A DNA stretch of 64,000 bases. It comes from CAJCIY01 sp964245825. Lineage in GTDB: Bacteria > Actinomycetota > Actinomycetes > Mycobacteriales > CAJCIY01. The position numbers and the translations under genes are program-made. This document shows positions 20,046 to 27,908 of this stretch, one piece after another (position 1 is the stretch's first letter; each line of letters begins with the position of its first letter). Location: NCBI GenBank assembly GCA_964245825.1, contig CAXTNT010000002.1, positions 260,483-324,482 of the forward strand, given 5' to 3'. The notes below the pieces were generated by a model. That model saw only the letters and a program-made list of their open reading frames with translations, had not been told where the DNA came from and made no database searches.

Positions 20046-21572
20046 ATGCTCTCGCTGCCGCGGCTCGCGCGCCCGATGTCGATGACCGACTCGATGTTCC
20101 TGCTGGCCGAGAGTCGTCGCGCACCGATGCACACCGGGCTGCTGCAGCTCTTCGAGCCCGGGCCCGACGGACCGCCGGACCTGGCCGCGCTGTACGCGCG
20201 ACTGCTCGAGGCCACCGACATCGCCCCGGTGTTCCGCAAGCGGCCCGTCCGCACGGTCGGGTCGCTGGGGCAGTGGGCCTGGGAGTACGACCCCGAGGTC
20301 GAGCTCGAGCACCACGTCCGCCGGTCGGCGCTGCCCGCGCCGGGCCGCCCGCGTGAGCTGCTGGAGCTGACCGGACGGCTGCACGCGAGCCTGCTCGACC
20401 AGCGGCGCCCGCTCTGGGAGGCCCATCTGGTCGAAGGGCTGTCGGAGCGCCGGTGGGCGGTCTACACCAAGGTGCACCACGCGGTGATGGACGGTGTCTC
20501 GGGCCTCCGGCTGCTCACCCGCAGCCTCACCACCGACCCGGACGAACGGGACCTGCCCGCGCCGTGGGAGCGACGGGTGGGCTTCCGGCCCACCGTCGCC
20601 GCGGGCCTGGACCGCCCGGGCCACCACGACGGGGCGACCGACGACCACGGCCGGCTGGCCACCCTGGCGGGCCGGCTGCCCGGTGTGGTGGGCACCGTGG
20701 CCGAGGCGGCGACCGCCACCGCCGGCGACCTCGCGGGCGACGCGGTGGGCCGGGCGGTCGACCTGCTCGGCGGCGCCGCGGGGGGCGCGGCGGAGGCGGC
20801 GGGCATCGTGCCGGCCTTCGTCCGTGCCCTGCGCCGGGGCATCACCGAGCAGGCCGCGGCGCTGCCGTACACCGCGCCGCGCACGATCCTCAATGTCGAG
20901 ATCTCCTCCAGCCGGCGGTTCGCCGCCGACGCGTGGGAGCTCGCCCGGCTCCAGGCCGTGGCGCGGTCCTTCGGCGGCACGATCAACGACGTCGTGCTGG
21001 CGATGTGCTCCGGGGCGTTGCGGTCGTGGCTGACCGACCTGGACGCATTGCCGGCCGATTCCCTGCTGGCGATGGTGCCGATGTCGCTGCGCGAGCCCGA
21101 CGACCCCAGCGGGGCGGGCAATGCCGTCGGCGCGATCATCACCAGCCTCGGCACCGACCAGGCCGACGCCGGCGCGCGACTCGAGCGCGTGCACGACTCG
21201 ATCCTGGCGGCGAAGGCCTCGTTCGCGGGGCTCTCCCAGACCCAAGCGCTGGCACTGTCGATGCCGGGGATGCTGCCGTTCGCCCTGGACCGGGTCGTGC
21301 CGGGGGCCTCCTCGCTGCGGCCACCGTTCAACCTCGTCATCAGCAACGTGCCCGGCCCCCGGCGGCAGCTCTACTACGAAGGCTCCGCGCTGCGGGGCTG
21401 CTACCCGCTGTCGATCCCGCTCGACGGCCAGGCGATGAACATCACCGTGGTCAGCAACGCCGACCAGCTGGGCTTCGGCATCGTCGGCTGCCGGAAGAAC
21501 GCGCCGCACCTGCAGCGGCTCCTCGCCGGTCTGGAGACCGAGCTGGTCGAGCTGGAGAAGACCTTCGGCTGA
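20046..21572 (+). CDS. Wax ester synthase / diacylglycerol O-acyltransferase (WS/DGAT)
   Basis: Makes wax esters or triacylglycerol from acyl-CoA and an alcohol or diacylglycerol. About 508 residues. The catalytic motif HHAVMDG is at residues 144-150 (His145 is the base, Asp149 structural). Downstream come the NDVVLA segment and the late VISNVPGPR motif of bacterial WS/DGATs. An Ala/Gly-rich linker occupies about residues 210-270. I prefer the ATG at 20046 because a CAGGAT -10-like element ends 7 nt before it; an ATG at 20037 would add three residues. The acyl-CoA dehydrogenase follows after 35 bp, so storage-lipid synthesis and fatty-acid use may be linked here. Confidence 0.93.
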   Translation: MLSLPRLARPMSMTDSMFLLAESRRAPMHTGLLQLFEPGPDGPPDLAALYARLLEATDIAPVFRKRPVRTVGSLGQWAWEYDPEVELEHHVRRSALPAPGRPRELLELTGRLHASLLDQRRPLWEAHLVEGLSERRWAVYTKVHHAVMDGVSGLRLLTRSLTTDPDERDLPAPWERRVGFRPTVAAGLDRPGHHDGATDDHGRLATLAGRLPGVVGTVAEAATATAGDLAGDAVGRAVDLLGGAAGGAAEAAGIVPAFVRALRRGITEQAAALPYTAPRTILNVEISSSRRFAADAWELARLQAVARSFGGTINDVVLAMCSGALRSWLTDLDALPADSLLAMVPMSLREPDDPSGAGNAVGAIITSLGTDQADAGARLERVHDSILAAKASFAGLSQTQALALSMPGMLPFALDRVVPGASSLRPPFNLVISNVPGPRRQLYYEGSALRGCYPLSIPLDGQAMNITVVSNADQLGFGIVGCRKNAPHLQRLLAGLETELVELEKTFG

Positions 21573-21607
21573 CGGTCGTACGCTGAGAATCGAACCCGGA
21601 GGACACC

Positions 21608-22765
21608 ATGCGCCGCACCCTGTACGAGCCCGAGCACGAGGACTTCCGGGGCGCCGTACGCACCTTCGTGGAGAAGGAGATCTCGCCGCATGCAGAGGAG
21701 TGGGAGCGCGCCGGCATCGTGCCGCGGGAGGTGTTCGCGAAGGCCGGCGCGGCGGGCTTCCTCGGTACCGCGGTCCCCGAGTCCTACGGCGGCGGCGGTG
21801 TGGTCGACTTCCGCTTCAACGTGGTGCTCTCCGAGGAGCTGGCCCGCGCGGGCGCGGCGGCGGCCGGTCTCGGGCTGACCCTGCACACCGACATCTGCAT
21901 GCCGTACTTCCTGCACCTGACCACCGAAGCCCAGCGCCGCCGCTGGCTGCCGGCCATCGCCCGCGGGGAGGCGATCACGGCGGTCGCCATGACCGAGCCG
22001 GCGATGGGCTCGGACCTCGCATCCATGCGTACCACCGCGATCCGCAGCCAGGACGGCAGCCACTACCTGGTGAACGGGTCGAAGACCTTCATCACGAACG
22101 GCATCAACGCCGACCTCGTGATCACCGCGGTCAAGACCGACCCGGCCGAGCGGCACCGCGGCATGTCGCTGCTGGTGCTCGAGCGCGGGATGCCGGGATT
22201 CGAGCGCGGCCGCAACCTGGACAAGATGGGGCAGCACGCGCAGGACACCGCCGAGCTGTTCTTCACCGACGTGCGGGTGCCGGCCGAGAACCTGCTGGGC
22301 GCGGAGGGTCAGGGCTTCCGCCAGCTCACTGGGAACCTGCCGCAGGAGCGACTGTCGATCGCCGTCTACGGCGTCGCCGCGGCCCGCGCGGCCATGGACT
22401 GGACCGTCGAGTACGTGACCACGCGCACCGCGTTCGGCCAACCGGTCGGGGCTTTCCAGAACTCGAAGTTCCGGTTGGCGGAGCTGGCGACCGAGGTCGA
22501 CGTCGCGCAGGCCTACCTCGACGCTTGCGTCCGCGCCCTGAACGCGGGCGAGCTCACCGTCGCCGACGCGGCGAAGGCGAAGTGGTGGTGCACCGAGCTG
22601 CAGGGGCGGGCCGTCGACCTCGGCGTGCAACTGCACGGCGGCTACGGCTACATGGCCGAGTACCCGATCGCGCGGGCGTGGGCCGACGCCCGGATCACCC
22701 GCATCTACGGCGGGACGACCGAGATCATGAAGGAGGTCGTCGGCCGCGACCTGCTGGGTCTCTGA
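21608..22765 (+). CDS. Acyl-CoA dehydrogenase (long-chain/isovaleryl catalytic-base type)
   Basis: A 385-residue FAD enzyme that introduces the alpha-beta double bond in acyl-CoA. FAD and CoA contact blocks are AMTEPAMGSDLA and QLHGGYGYM. The base position used by medium-chain enzymes is Gly368 (IYGGTTE), while Glu247 in PQERLSIA fits the position used by long-chain and isovaleryl-CoA dehydrogenases. A GGAGG ribosome-binding site precedes the ATG. It follows the WS/DGAT gene closely and may be cotranscribed. The substrate is unknown; long-chain acyl-CoA fits the neighbour. Confidence 0.92.
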   Translation: MRRTLYEPEHEDFRGAVRTFVEKEISPHAEEWERAGIVPREVFAKAGAAGFLGTAVPESYGGGGVVDFRFNVVLSEELARAGAAAAGLGLTLHTDICMPYFLHLTTEAQRRRWLPAIARGEAITAVAMTEPAMGSDLASMRTTAIRSQDGSHYLVNGSKTFITNGINADLVITAVKTDPAERHRGMSLLVLERGMPGFERGRNLDKMGQHAQDTAELFFTDVRVPAENLLGAEGQGFRQLTGNLPQERLSIAVYGVAAARAAMDWTVEYVTTRTAFGQPVGAFQNSKFRLAELATEVDVAQAYLDACVRALNAGELTVADAAKAKWWCTELQGRAVDLGVQLHGGYGYMAEYPIARAWADARITRIYGGTTEIMKEVVGRDLLGL

Positions 22766-22827
22766 TCCGTCCGGGGACCGGTGGGTGGCGGAACTCACGC
22801 CGACCCGGGCTGGCCCTCGGCGGCGAA

Positions 22828-22840
22828 CAGGGTCACCCTG
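22828..22840 (+). terminator. Short palindrome after acyl-CoA dehydrogenase, weak terminator candidate
   Basis: CAGGGT-C-ACCCTG is a perfect 13-bp palindrome 62 bp after the dehydrogenase stop and about 50 bp before the next small gene. The stem is short and the loop is a single base, so it may instead be a protein-binding site. Confidence 0.25.
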
Positions 22841-22889
22841 AGCTGAGCCCCGGCAGCGTCGCCATCCGTACCGGCCCCTGGAGGTCGCT

Positions 22890-23141
22890 GTGCTGACGCG
22901 TCTGATCGCCACCCTCGCCGGCGCCGTACGCCGTGAGCGGATCACCGCCACCTTCCTCGTCACCTCGCCCGGCCACACCCGGGTGCGCGCCGACCTCTAC
23001 GCGGCGGGCGTGAACTTCGCCGACGACCGGGTCGCGACCTTCGACTGGTCCTTCCGCGTCCGCGCCAGCCGGCGGGCGTGGGAGCGGTTCTCCACCCACT
23101 GCCGGGAGCAGTTGCACCAGCTCGAGGTCGCTCCCGCCTGA
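22890..23141 (+). CDS. Small hypothetical protein
   Basis: An 83-residue, Arg-rich protein with no domain I recognise. GGAGG at 22880-22884 stands 5 nt before the GTG, and codon third positions are G/C-rich as in real genes. The sequence has alternating short beta-type and helical stretches and one cysteine near the end. It converges with zwf. It could be a genuine small gene or a chance open frame; the ribosome-binding site is the main support. Confidence 0.5.
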   Translation: MLTRLIATLAGAVRRERITATFLVTSPGHTRVRADLYAAGVNFADDRVATFDWSFRVRASRRAWERFSTHCREQLHQLEVAPA

Positions 23142-23175
23142 GCCTGCCGCCTGAGCCCGAAGCCTGAGGCCCCGC

Positions 23176-24585
23176 TCAGGCGTCGCGGGACAGGAGCCAG
23201 CCGCCGGGCGCGGCGAGTGAGTCCGCGGCCGGCGGCCCCCACGAGCCCGGCTCGTAACTCTGCACCGCCGGGCGGTCGGCGAGCACCGGCTCCACTGCCG
23301 CCCACGCGGTGGCCAGCCCCTCGGTCGTCGTGAACAGCGAGCGGTCGCCGGCCATCACGTCGAGCAGCAGCGCCCCGTACGCCGGCAGCGGGTGATGCCC
23401 GCCGATGTCGGCGAGCGACAGCACCGCCTCGCCCCGGGCGAGCGTCAGCTCCGGTCCTGGCGTCTTGACCACGAGATCCACGTCGATCCCGCCGCCGCCC
23501 TGGAGCGACAGGGTGAGCACGTTGCCCTGCGGCGGGATGTGGGTGAGTGGGCCCTCCGGCGGCCGGAGCACCAGCGACACCCGCTGCTCGCTCACCGCCA
23601 GCCGCTTGCCGGTACGCAGCAGGAAGGGCACGCCGTGCCACCGCTCGGTGTCCACCCACAGCCGCGCGGCGACGAACGTGTCCGTGTCCGAGTCGTCGGC
23701 CACCCCCTTCTGCGACTGGTAGCCGGTGAACTGGCCGAGGACGACCTCCGCAGGGGACAGCGGCCGGAACGCCGCGATCACCCCCGCGCGGGCCGCTTGC
23801 AGGTCGGCGGCCCGCATCGATGCCGGCGGCTCCATCGCCACCTCCGCCACCACCTGGAACAGGTGCGTCACGAGCATGTCCAGCAGGGCGCCGGTCGCGT
23901 CGTAGAACTCGATCCGGTCGGCTACGTCGAGGGTCTCCGGCACGTCGATCTGCACCGCCTCGATGTGCTCGCGGTCCCAGACCGAGCCGAGCAACGTGTT
24001 GGCAAAGCGCAGCACGTGCAGGTTCTGGGTCGCCTCCTTGCCCAGGAAGTGGTCGATCCGGAAGACCTGCTCCTCGTCGAAGACCTCGTGCACCGCGGCG
24101 TCGAGCTCGCGGAAGCCCTGTGGCGACGTGCCGTACGGCTTCTCGTAGACGACCCGGGCCCCGGCGTCGAGGCCGTGCGCACCCATGGCCGCGGTGAAGC
24201 CGGCGAAGGAGACGGGCGGCGTCGCCACGTACAGCAGCACCTGCGGGTCGGCCAGCTCGCCGCGTACCTGGTCCAGGACCTCGAGCAGGGTGCCCGGGTC
24301 GTCGGCGGTGAAGCCGCCGCCCGCGAACAGGAGCCGGTCGGCGAAGGCGTCCCAGCCGGCCTCGTCGACGGCCACGTCCGCGTCGTCGAGCACGTCGCGG
24401 ACGTGCGCGCGGAAGGCCTCGTGGCTGAGCTCACCGCGCCCGTTGCCGACCAGCCGCCAGTCCGCGGGCAGCAGCTGCTGTCGCTGCAGGTCGTAGAAGG
24501 CCGGCAGCACGAGCTGTCTGGCGAGGTCGCCGGTGGCACCGAACAGCACGAAGACGGTCGCGGGCAGGTCGGTCGGCGAGGGCAC
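23176..24585 (-). CDS. zwf: Glucose-6-phosphate 1-dehydrogenase
   Basis: First step of the oxidative pentose phosphate pathway, giving NADPH. The 469-residue protein has the nucleotide motif FGATGDLA (residues 15-22), the EKPYG block (148-152), and the substrate and catalytic motif RIDHFLGKE (176-184). It stands alone, not with tkt/tal/opcA, so it may be a second paralogue rather than the housekeeping copy; some such proteins act on other sugar phosphates. The GTG start at 24585 is preceded on its strand by TAGGGC ending 6 nt upstream, consistent with a leaderless message. Confidence 0.92.
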   Translation of the reverse strand: MPSPTDLPATVFVLFGATGDLARQLVLPAFYDLQRQQLLPADWRLVGNGRGELSHEAFRAHVRDVLDDADVAVDEAGWDAFADRLLFAGGGFTADDPGTLLEVLDQVRGELADPQVLLYVATPPVSFAGFTAAMGAHGLDAGARVVYEKPYGTSPQGFRELDAAVHEVFDEEQVFRIDHFLGKEATQNLHVLRFANTLLGSVWDREHIEAVQIDVPETLDVADRIEFYDATGALLDMLVTHLFQVVAEVAMEPPASMRAADLQAARAGVIAAFRPLSPAEVVLGQFTGYQSQKGVADDSDTDTFVAARLWVDTERWHGVPFLLRTGKRLAVSEQRVSLVLRPPEGPLTHIPPQGNVLTLSLQGGGGIDVDLVVKTPGPELTLARGEAVLSLADIGGHHPLPAYGALLLDVMAGDRSLFTTTEGLATAWAAVEPVLADRPAVQSYEPGSWGPPAADSLAAPGGWLLSRDA

Positions 24586-24623
24586 GGCGTGGCCCTACCC
24601 CGCGCGGCGGTTGCCTGACCGGG

Positions 24624-24675
24624 TTGCGGCCCTCGATCGCGGGAGGTACCGTGGCAAACAAGTTGAGTGTTCAAC
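24624..24675 (+). promoter_or_regulatory. Promoter with palindromic operator of the VOC gene
   Basis: TTGCGG (24624-24629) and TACCGT (24647-24652) are separated by exactly 17 bp, a good housekeeping promoter. Transcription would start near 24659. Just downstream lies the inverted repeat GTTGA-GTGT-TCAAC (24662-24675), ahead of the ribosome-binding site AGAGGAG (24677-24683). A palindrome between start site and ribosome-binding site is the expected place for a repressor; the shape suits a MarR- or TetR-type dimer, but no such regulator gene is in the window. Confidence 0.55.
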
Positions 24676-24688
24676 CAGAGGAGACGAC

Positions 24689-25201
24689 ATGGGCGTACGC
24701 CGGCTGAACCACGCGGTGCTGTACGTGCGCGACGTCGCCCGCAGCGTCGCCTTCTACCGTGACGTGCTGGGCTTCCGGGCGGTGGTCGAGCTGCCCGGCG
24801 CCGCGTTCCTGCAGGCGGCGGACTCCACCAACGACCACGACCTCGGGCTGTTCGAGATCGGGGCCGCCGCCGAGTCCTCGGGTGCCGGCCGCGGCCGCGT
24901 CGGCCTCTACCACCTCGCCTGGGAGGTCGACACCCTGCAGGCGCTCGCGGAGACCGCCGAACGGCTCGAGGCGGCGGGTGCGTTGGTCGGCGCCAGCGAC
25001 CACGCGGCGACCAAGTCGCTGTACGCCCACGACCCCGACGGCCTCGAGTTCGAGGTGTGCTGGGTGCTCCCCGCCGAGCACGTCACCGACGCCGTCCGCG
25101 CGGCCGCGGTCGGCCGGCCGCTGCCGCTCGACCTCCGCCGGGAGATCGCCACGTTCGGCGCACTGACGCCGGGCGGCATCGGCGTGTCCGTCCCGGCCTG
25201 A
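24689..25201 (+). CDS. VOC-superfamily (glyoxalase/extradiol dioxygenase) protein
   Basis: A 170-residue vicinal-oxygen-chelate protein. Two beta-alpha-beta-beta-beta modules are visible, with candidate metal ligands His8 (RLNHAVLYV), His in GLYHLAWEV and Glu in DGLEFEVCWV. These resemble catechol 2,3-dioxygenase-like proteins more than glyoxalase I. No pathway neighbours are present; its neighbours are zwf (divergent) and a small membrane protein. The promoter with a strong palindrome suggests repression by a small-molecule-responsive regulator, possibly for detoxification. Confidence 0.85.
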   Translation: MGVRRLNHAVLYVRDVARSVAFYRDVLGFRAVVELPGAAFLQAADSTNDHDLGLFEIGAAAESSGAGRGRVGLYHLAWEVDTLQALAETAERLEAAGALVGASDHAATKSLYAHDPDGLEFEVCWVLPAEHVTDAVRAAAVGRPLPLDLRREIATFGALTPGGIGVSVPA

Positions 25202-25272
25202 CCTGCGCCCGCCACGACGGTTACCGTCGTCCCGGCCTGACCTGCGCCCGCCACGACGGTTACCGTCGTCCC
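25189..25272 (+). repeat. 39-bp tandem duplication carrying a hairpin and a -10 element
   Basis: A 39-bp unit starting near 25189 repeats perfectly with period 39, about 2.1 copies, just before the next gene. Each copy holds the inverted repeat ACGACGG-TTA-CCGTCGT (25214-25230 and 25253-25269), which includes the -10-like TACCGT. The first copy overlaps the last codons of the VOC gene. The duplication therefore copies the promoter of the downstream gene. Confidence 0.85.
25261..25266 (+). promoter_or_regulatory. -10 element, leaderless
   Basis: TACCGT ends 6 nt before the ATG at 25273, so transcription would begin at or next to the start codon. It is inside the second copy of the 39-bp repeat; the first copy has the same element at 25222-25227. 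Confidence 0.55.
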
Positions 25273-25662
25273 ATGCTCCGGCTCGCGCGCAGCCCCCGCT
25301 GGGTCGGCGCCCTCGCGGTGGCGGTGCTCGCGTCCGTCGTCTGCGCGCTGCTCGGCCGGTGGCAGTGGGACCGCAGCCAGTCCGCCGGCGGCGACCTGCA
25401 GAACCTCGCGTACGCCTTCAACTGGTGGCTGTTCTCCGCGCTCTGCCTCGGGGTCTGGGGCAAGGCGCTGCGCGAGGAGACCAGCAGGCTTGCCGACCCG
25501 GACGCGGAGCCGGTCGGGGTCGCGGGGGTCGCGGGTCGGCAGCGTCCGCCCGCCGTGGTCACGGCCGCCGCGATGGGCCACGAGGTCGACCCCGAGGTCG
25601 CGGAGTGGAACGACTGGCTGGCGGAGCTCGCCAGTCGGCCCGCCCGCCGGGCGCATCCGTGA
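25273..25662 (+). CDS. Small membrane protein, SURF1-like N-terminus
   Basis: A 129-residue protein with two hydrophobic helices (about residues 10-28 and 48-66). The first ends in LGRWQWDR, a motif reminiscent of SURF1-type proteins, but the rest of SURF1 is missing. The C-terminal 50 residues are polar and probably cytoplasmic. Actinobacterial genomes commonly place such a protein before a DUF3817 protein, as here. Function is unknown. The start is set by the leaderless promoter; no ribosome-binding site is present. Confidence 0.75.
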   Translation: MLRLARSPRWVGALAVAVLASVVCALLGRWQWDRSQSAGGDLQNLAYAFNWWLFSALCLGVWGKALREETSRLADPDAEPVGVAGVAGRQRPPAVVTAAAMGHEVDPEVAEWNDWLAELASRPARRAHP

Positions 25663-25716
25663 CGGTCGCGCCGATCGGCCGGCCCGCCCGCAGGGCCCAC
25701 CCGTGACGGTCGCGCC
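25637..25716 (+). repeat. Imperfect 44-bp tandem duplication across a gene junction
   Basis: A GC-rich unit at 25637-25672 recurs at 25681-25716 with a 44-bp offset and a few mismatches; the core CCGTGACGGTCGCGCC is identical in both. The first copy covers the end of the upstream gene and its stop; the second supplies the GTG start of the DUF3817 gene. The offset is not a multiple of three, so the two GTGs are in different frames. Confidence 0.75.
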
Positions 25717-26110
25717 CGAGCGCCCGGACTGGCCGCTGCGCGCGTACCGCACGGTCGCGATCATCGTGGGCATCGGCCTGCCGATCCTGCTGGTGGGTGC
25801 GATCTACGGTCTGGCGACCGCGCACGGCGCCTCCGTGTCCAAGGCGGCCGGTCGGCCGACCGCGGTCGAGGTGGTCGGGCCCATCCACGGCTTCCTGTAC
25901 ATCGCGCTGCTGCTGCTGGCCCTGACGCTGTCCTTCCGCGAGCGCTGGCCGATCGGGTTCACGCTGCTGGTGTGCCTGGCCGGCACGGTGCCCTTCGCGT
26001 CGTTCGTCGCCGAACGCGCGGTCACCCGGCGGGTACGAGGGCGGCGGCGGGGTCGGACTCGGGCGCCGGGCGGGGCGGCCGGTGCCGCCACGCATCCACC
26101 GAGAGCGTGA
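25703..26110 (+). CDS. DUF3817 family integral membrane protein
   Basis: A 135-residue membrane protein with three hydrophobic segments (about residues 15-37, 55-75 and 80-100). The HGFLYIALLLLAL stretch and the ERWP turn match the DUF3817 pattern (HGxLY). The GTG at 25703 lies in the second copy of the 44-bp duplication. The last 29 codons run antisense through the 3' end of the EamA gene and are low-complexity Arg/Gly/Ala, so the true functional part probably ends near residue 106. Function is unknown. Confidence 0.78.
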   Translation: MTVAPERPDWPLRAYRTVAIIVGIGLPILLVGAIYGLATAHGASVSKAAGRPTAVEVVGPIHGFLYIALLLLALTLSFRERWPIGFTLLVCLAGTVPFASFVAERAVTRRVRGRRRGRTRAPGGAAGAATHPPRA

Positions 26111-26933
26111 CCAGCGCCGCCCACACCAGCACGAAGCCCGCGAGCTCCGAGCCCGGCAGCGGCTCGTGCCGGATGCCGACGGCGACCGCCAGCTGGAGGA
26201 TCGGCGTGAGGTACTGCAGCAGCCCCAGCGTCGAGAGCGGCAGCCGACTCGCCGCGCCGGCGAAGGCCAGCAGCGGGATCGCGGTGACCACCCCCGCGGA
26301 GACCAGCAGCAGCGGGTGACCCACGCCGTGCCCGGCCACCGTGCCGTGGCCGGTGAGGTTGAGCACGAGCAGCACCACCGCGGCGGCCGGGGTCAGCACG
26401 CCCGCCTCGACGAACAGACCCTCGGTGGCGGGCACCCCGACCTGCTTCTTCGCCAGCCCGTACCCACCGAAGGAGAACGCGAGCACCAGAGCAAGCCACG
26501 GTGGGTGGCCGTACCCGACGGCGATCACTCCGACCGCCAGCAGGCCGAGGCCGAGCGCGGCCCACTGGGTCCGGCGCAGTCGCTCGCCCAGCACCAGCAC
26601 CCCCAACGCCACGGTGACGAGGGGGTTGATGAAGTACCCGAGAGAGGCCTCGACGACGTGGGCGTGGTCGACGGCGTAGATGTACGTACCCCAGTTCACC
26701 GCGATCAGGACGCTGGCGACCGAGAGGCGCAGCAGGGCCGACCGGCCCAGGTGCAGCGCGCCGCCGAGCCGGCGGGTGGCCAGCAGCACCAGGCCGGTGA
26801 ACAGCGCCGAGAAGGCGATCCGGCTCGCCAGCACCTCGGCCGTCCCGGCCGGGTCGAGCAGCGGGAAGTAGAGCGGGAACGTGCCCCAGAGCAGGTACGC
26901 GGCGAGCCCGTAGACCAGACCCTGCCGCTGCAC
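26022..26933 (-). CDS. EamA/RarD-type DMT-superfamily permease
   Basis: A 303-residue transporter with ten predicted helices in two EamA repeats. The N-terminus (GLAAYLLWGTFPLYFPLL), the NWGTYIYAVDHAHVVEASLGYF block and the LLQYLTPILQL segment are RarD-type features. RarD proteins are drug/metabolite exporters of uncertain substrate. It is a single gene; its 3' end overlaps the converging DUF3817 gene by 89 bp. Confidence 0.9.
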   Translation of the reverse strand: MQRQGLVYGLAAYLLWGTFPLYFPLLDPAGTAEVLASRIAFSALFTGLVLLATRRLGGALHLGRSALLRLSVASVLIAVNWGTYIYAVDHAHVVEASLGYFINPLVTVALGVLVLGERLRRTQWAALGLGLLAVGVIAVGYGHPPWLALVLAFSFGGYGLAKKQVGVPATEGLFVEAGVLTPAAAVVLLVLNLTGHGTVAGHGVGHPLLLVSAGVVTAIPLLAFAGAASRLPLSTLGLLQYLTPILQLAVAVGIRHEPLPGSELAGFVLVWAALVTLSVDAWRHRPPRPAPESDPAAALVPAG

Positions 26934-26985
26934 GGACTGACGGTAACCGGCTCCGAGCGGGGGGCGGCGAGCGCCCGGCTCCCCG

Positions 26986-27035
26986 GATCAGTCAGACTCC
27001 CGCGCCGCTCCAGCGACGCCACGTTCTGACTGATC
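26986..27035. repeat. 11-bp inverted repeat, probable terminator or operator
   Basis: GATCAGTCAGA (26986-26996) is matched perfectly by TCTGACTGATC (27025-27035) across 28 bp. It lies between the stop of the GNAT gene and the start of the EamA gene, both on the minus strand. The arms are less GC-rich than the surroundings, which is unusual here. It could end the GNAT transcript or bind a regulator upstream of the permease. Confidence 0.5.
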
Positions 27036-27067
27036 GGACTGCGGAGGGCGGGGCGGCGCGTCAGCTC

Positions 27068-27859
27068 TCAGCCGGGCGGTGGCCGCCAGCGGTACGGCGT
27101 GGTGGTGTCGATCGCCTCCATCCCCAGCCGCTCCAGGATCGGGCGGCTGTCGGGCGTGCAGTCGACCTGCAGGAAGCGGTGTCCGGCCGCGCGGGCGAGC
27201 AGGGCGCGTCGTCGGACCAGCGCACGGTAGATGCCGCGGCCACGCCACCCGGGCAGGGTCGAGCCGCCCCAGAGGCTGGCGAAGTCGACGCCGGCGGGCA
27301 GCCGTACCCAGCCGTCGCTGACGATCTCGCCGCCCGCGATGGCGACGAGGATCTCGAGCTCCGCGGGCGCGCCGCGCTGCTCGGCGAACAGCTCCCGCAG
27401 CATCGCCGTCGAGTCGTGCCCCCACACGGCCGCGGTCAGCGCGGCCATCCCCGGCTGGTCTGCCTCGAGGGCCGGGCGGATCTCGACGCCGTCGACCGCG
27501 TCGTGACCGTCGGTCGCGGCCAGCACGTCGGCCACCTCGCCCACGACGAAGGCCTCCGGGTCCTCGGCCTCGAAGCCCGCCGCCGTGAGCCGGGCGCCGA
27601 GGTCCGCCGGCCGGTCGCGGCCGTAGGTCTTCCACTCGAAGGCCTGCCCCAGCCCGGCGAAGTACGCGAGCTGCGCCGCGATCTCGGCGTCGGCGCTCTC
27701 CTCGTCGAGCCCGCTCCACTCGACGTAGGAGCTGTCGCTGCCGGGGGGAGCGGTCACCCGCGCGACCCGGCCGAGGTCCTCGGCCACGAAGCCGGCGGGG
27801 ACCACCCGGGATCGCCGCACCTGGGTGTCGTGCGCGGCCAGCACCGCGGGAATGTCCAT
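27068..27859 (-). CDS. GNAT family N-acetyltransferase
   Basis: A 263-residue protein whose C-terminal half is a GNAT domain: the acetyl-CoA loop is near LPGWRGRGIYRALV and the last strands contain LGMEAIDTTTPYRW. The N-terminal 120 residues (with EWKTYGRD and AAGFEAEDPEAF) form a degenerate first GNAT-like region. The substrate is unknown. I chose the ATG at 27859, which follows a CAGGAT -10-like element; an ATG at 27892 would add 11 residues without support. Confidence 0.85.
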   Translation of the reverse strand: MDIPAVLAAHDTQVRRSRVVPAGFVAEDLGRVARVTAPPGSDSSYVEWSGLDEESADAEIAAQLAYFAGLGQAFEWKTYGRDRPADLGARLTAAGFEAEDPEAFVVGEVADVLAATDGHDAVDGVEIRPALEADQPGMAALTAAVWGHDSTAMLRELFAEQRGAPAELEILVAIAGGEIVSDGWVRLPAGVDFASLWGGSTLPGWRGRGIYRALVRRRALLARAAGHRFLQVDCTPDSRPILERLGMEAIDTTTPYRWRPPPG

Positions 27860-27908
27860 CGCCCGACATCCTGCCGCCGACGGCAACCGCATTAGCGCCG
27901 CCGCCGCC

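Noticed and set aside
25189..25716. Closely spaced repeats suggestive of CRISPR
   Set aside because: Only two units each, no spacers and no cas genes; these are simple tandem duplications.
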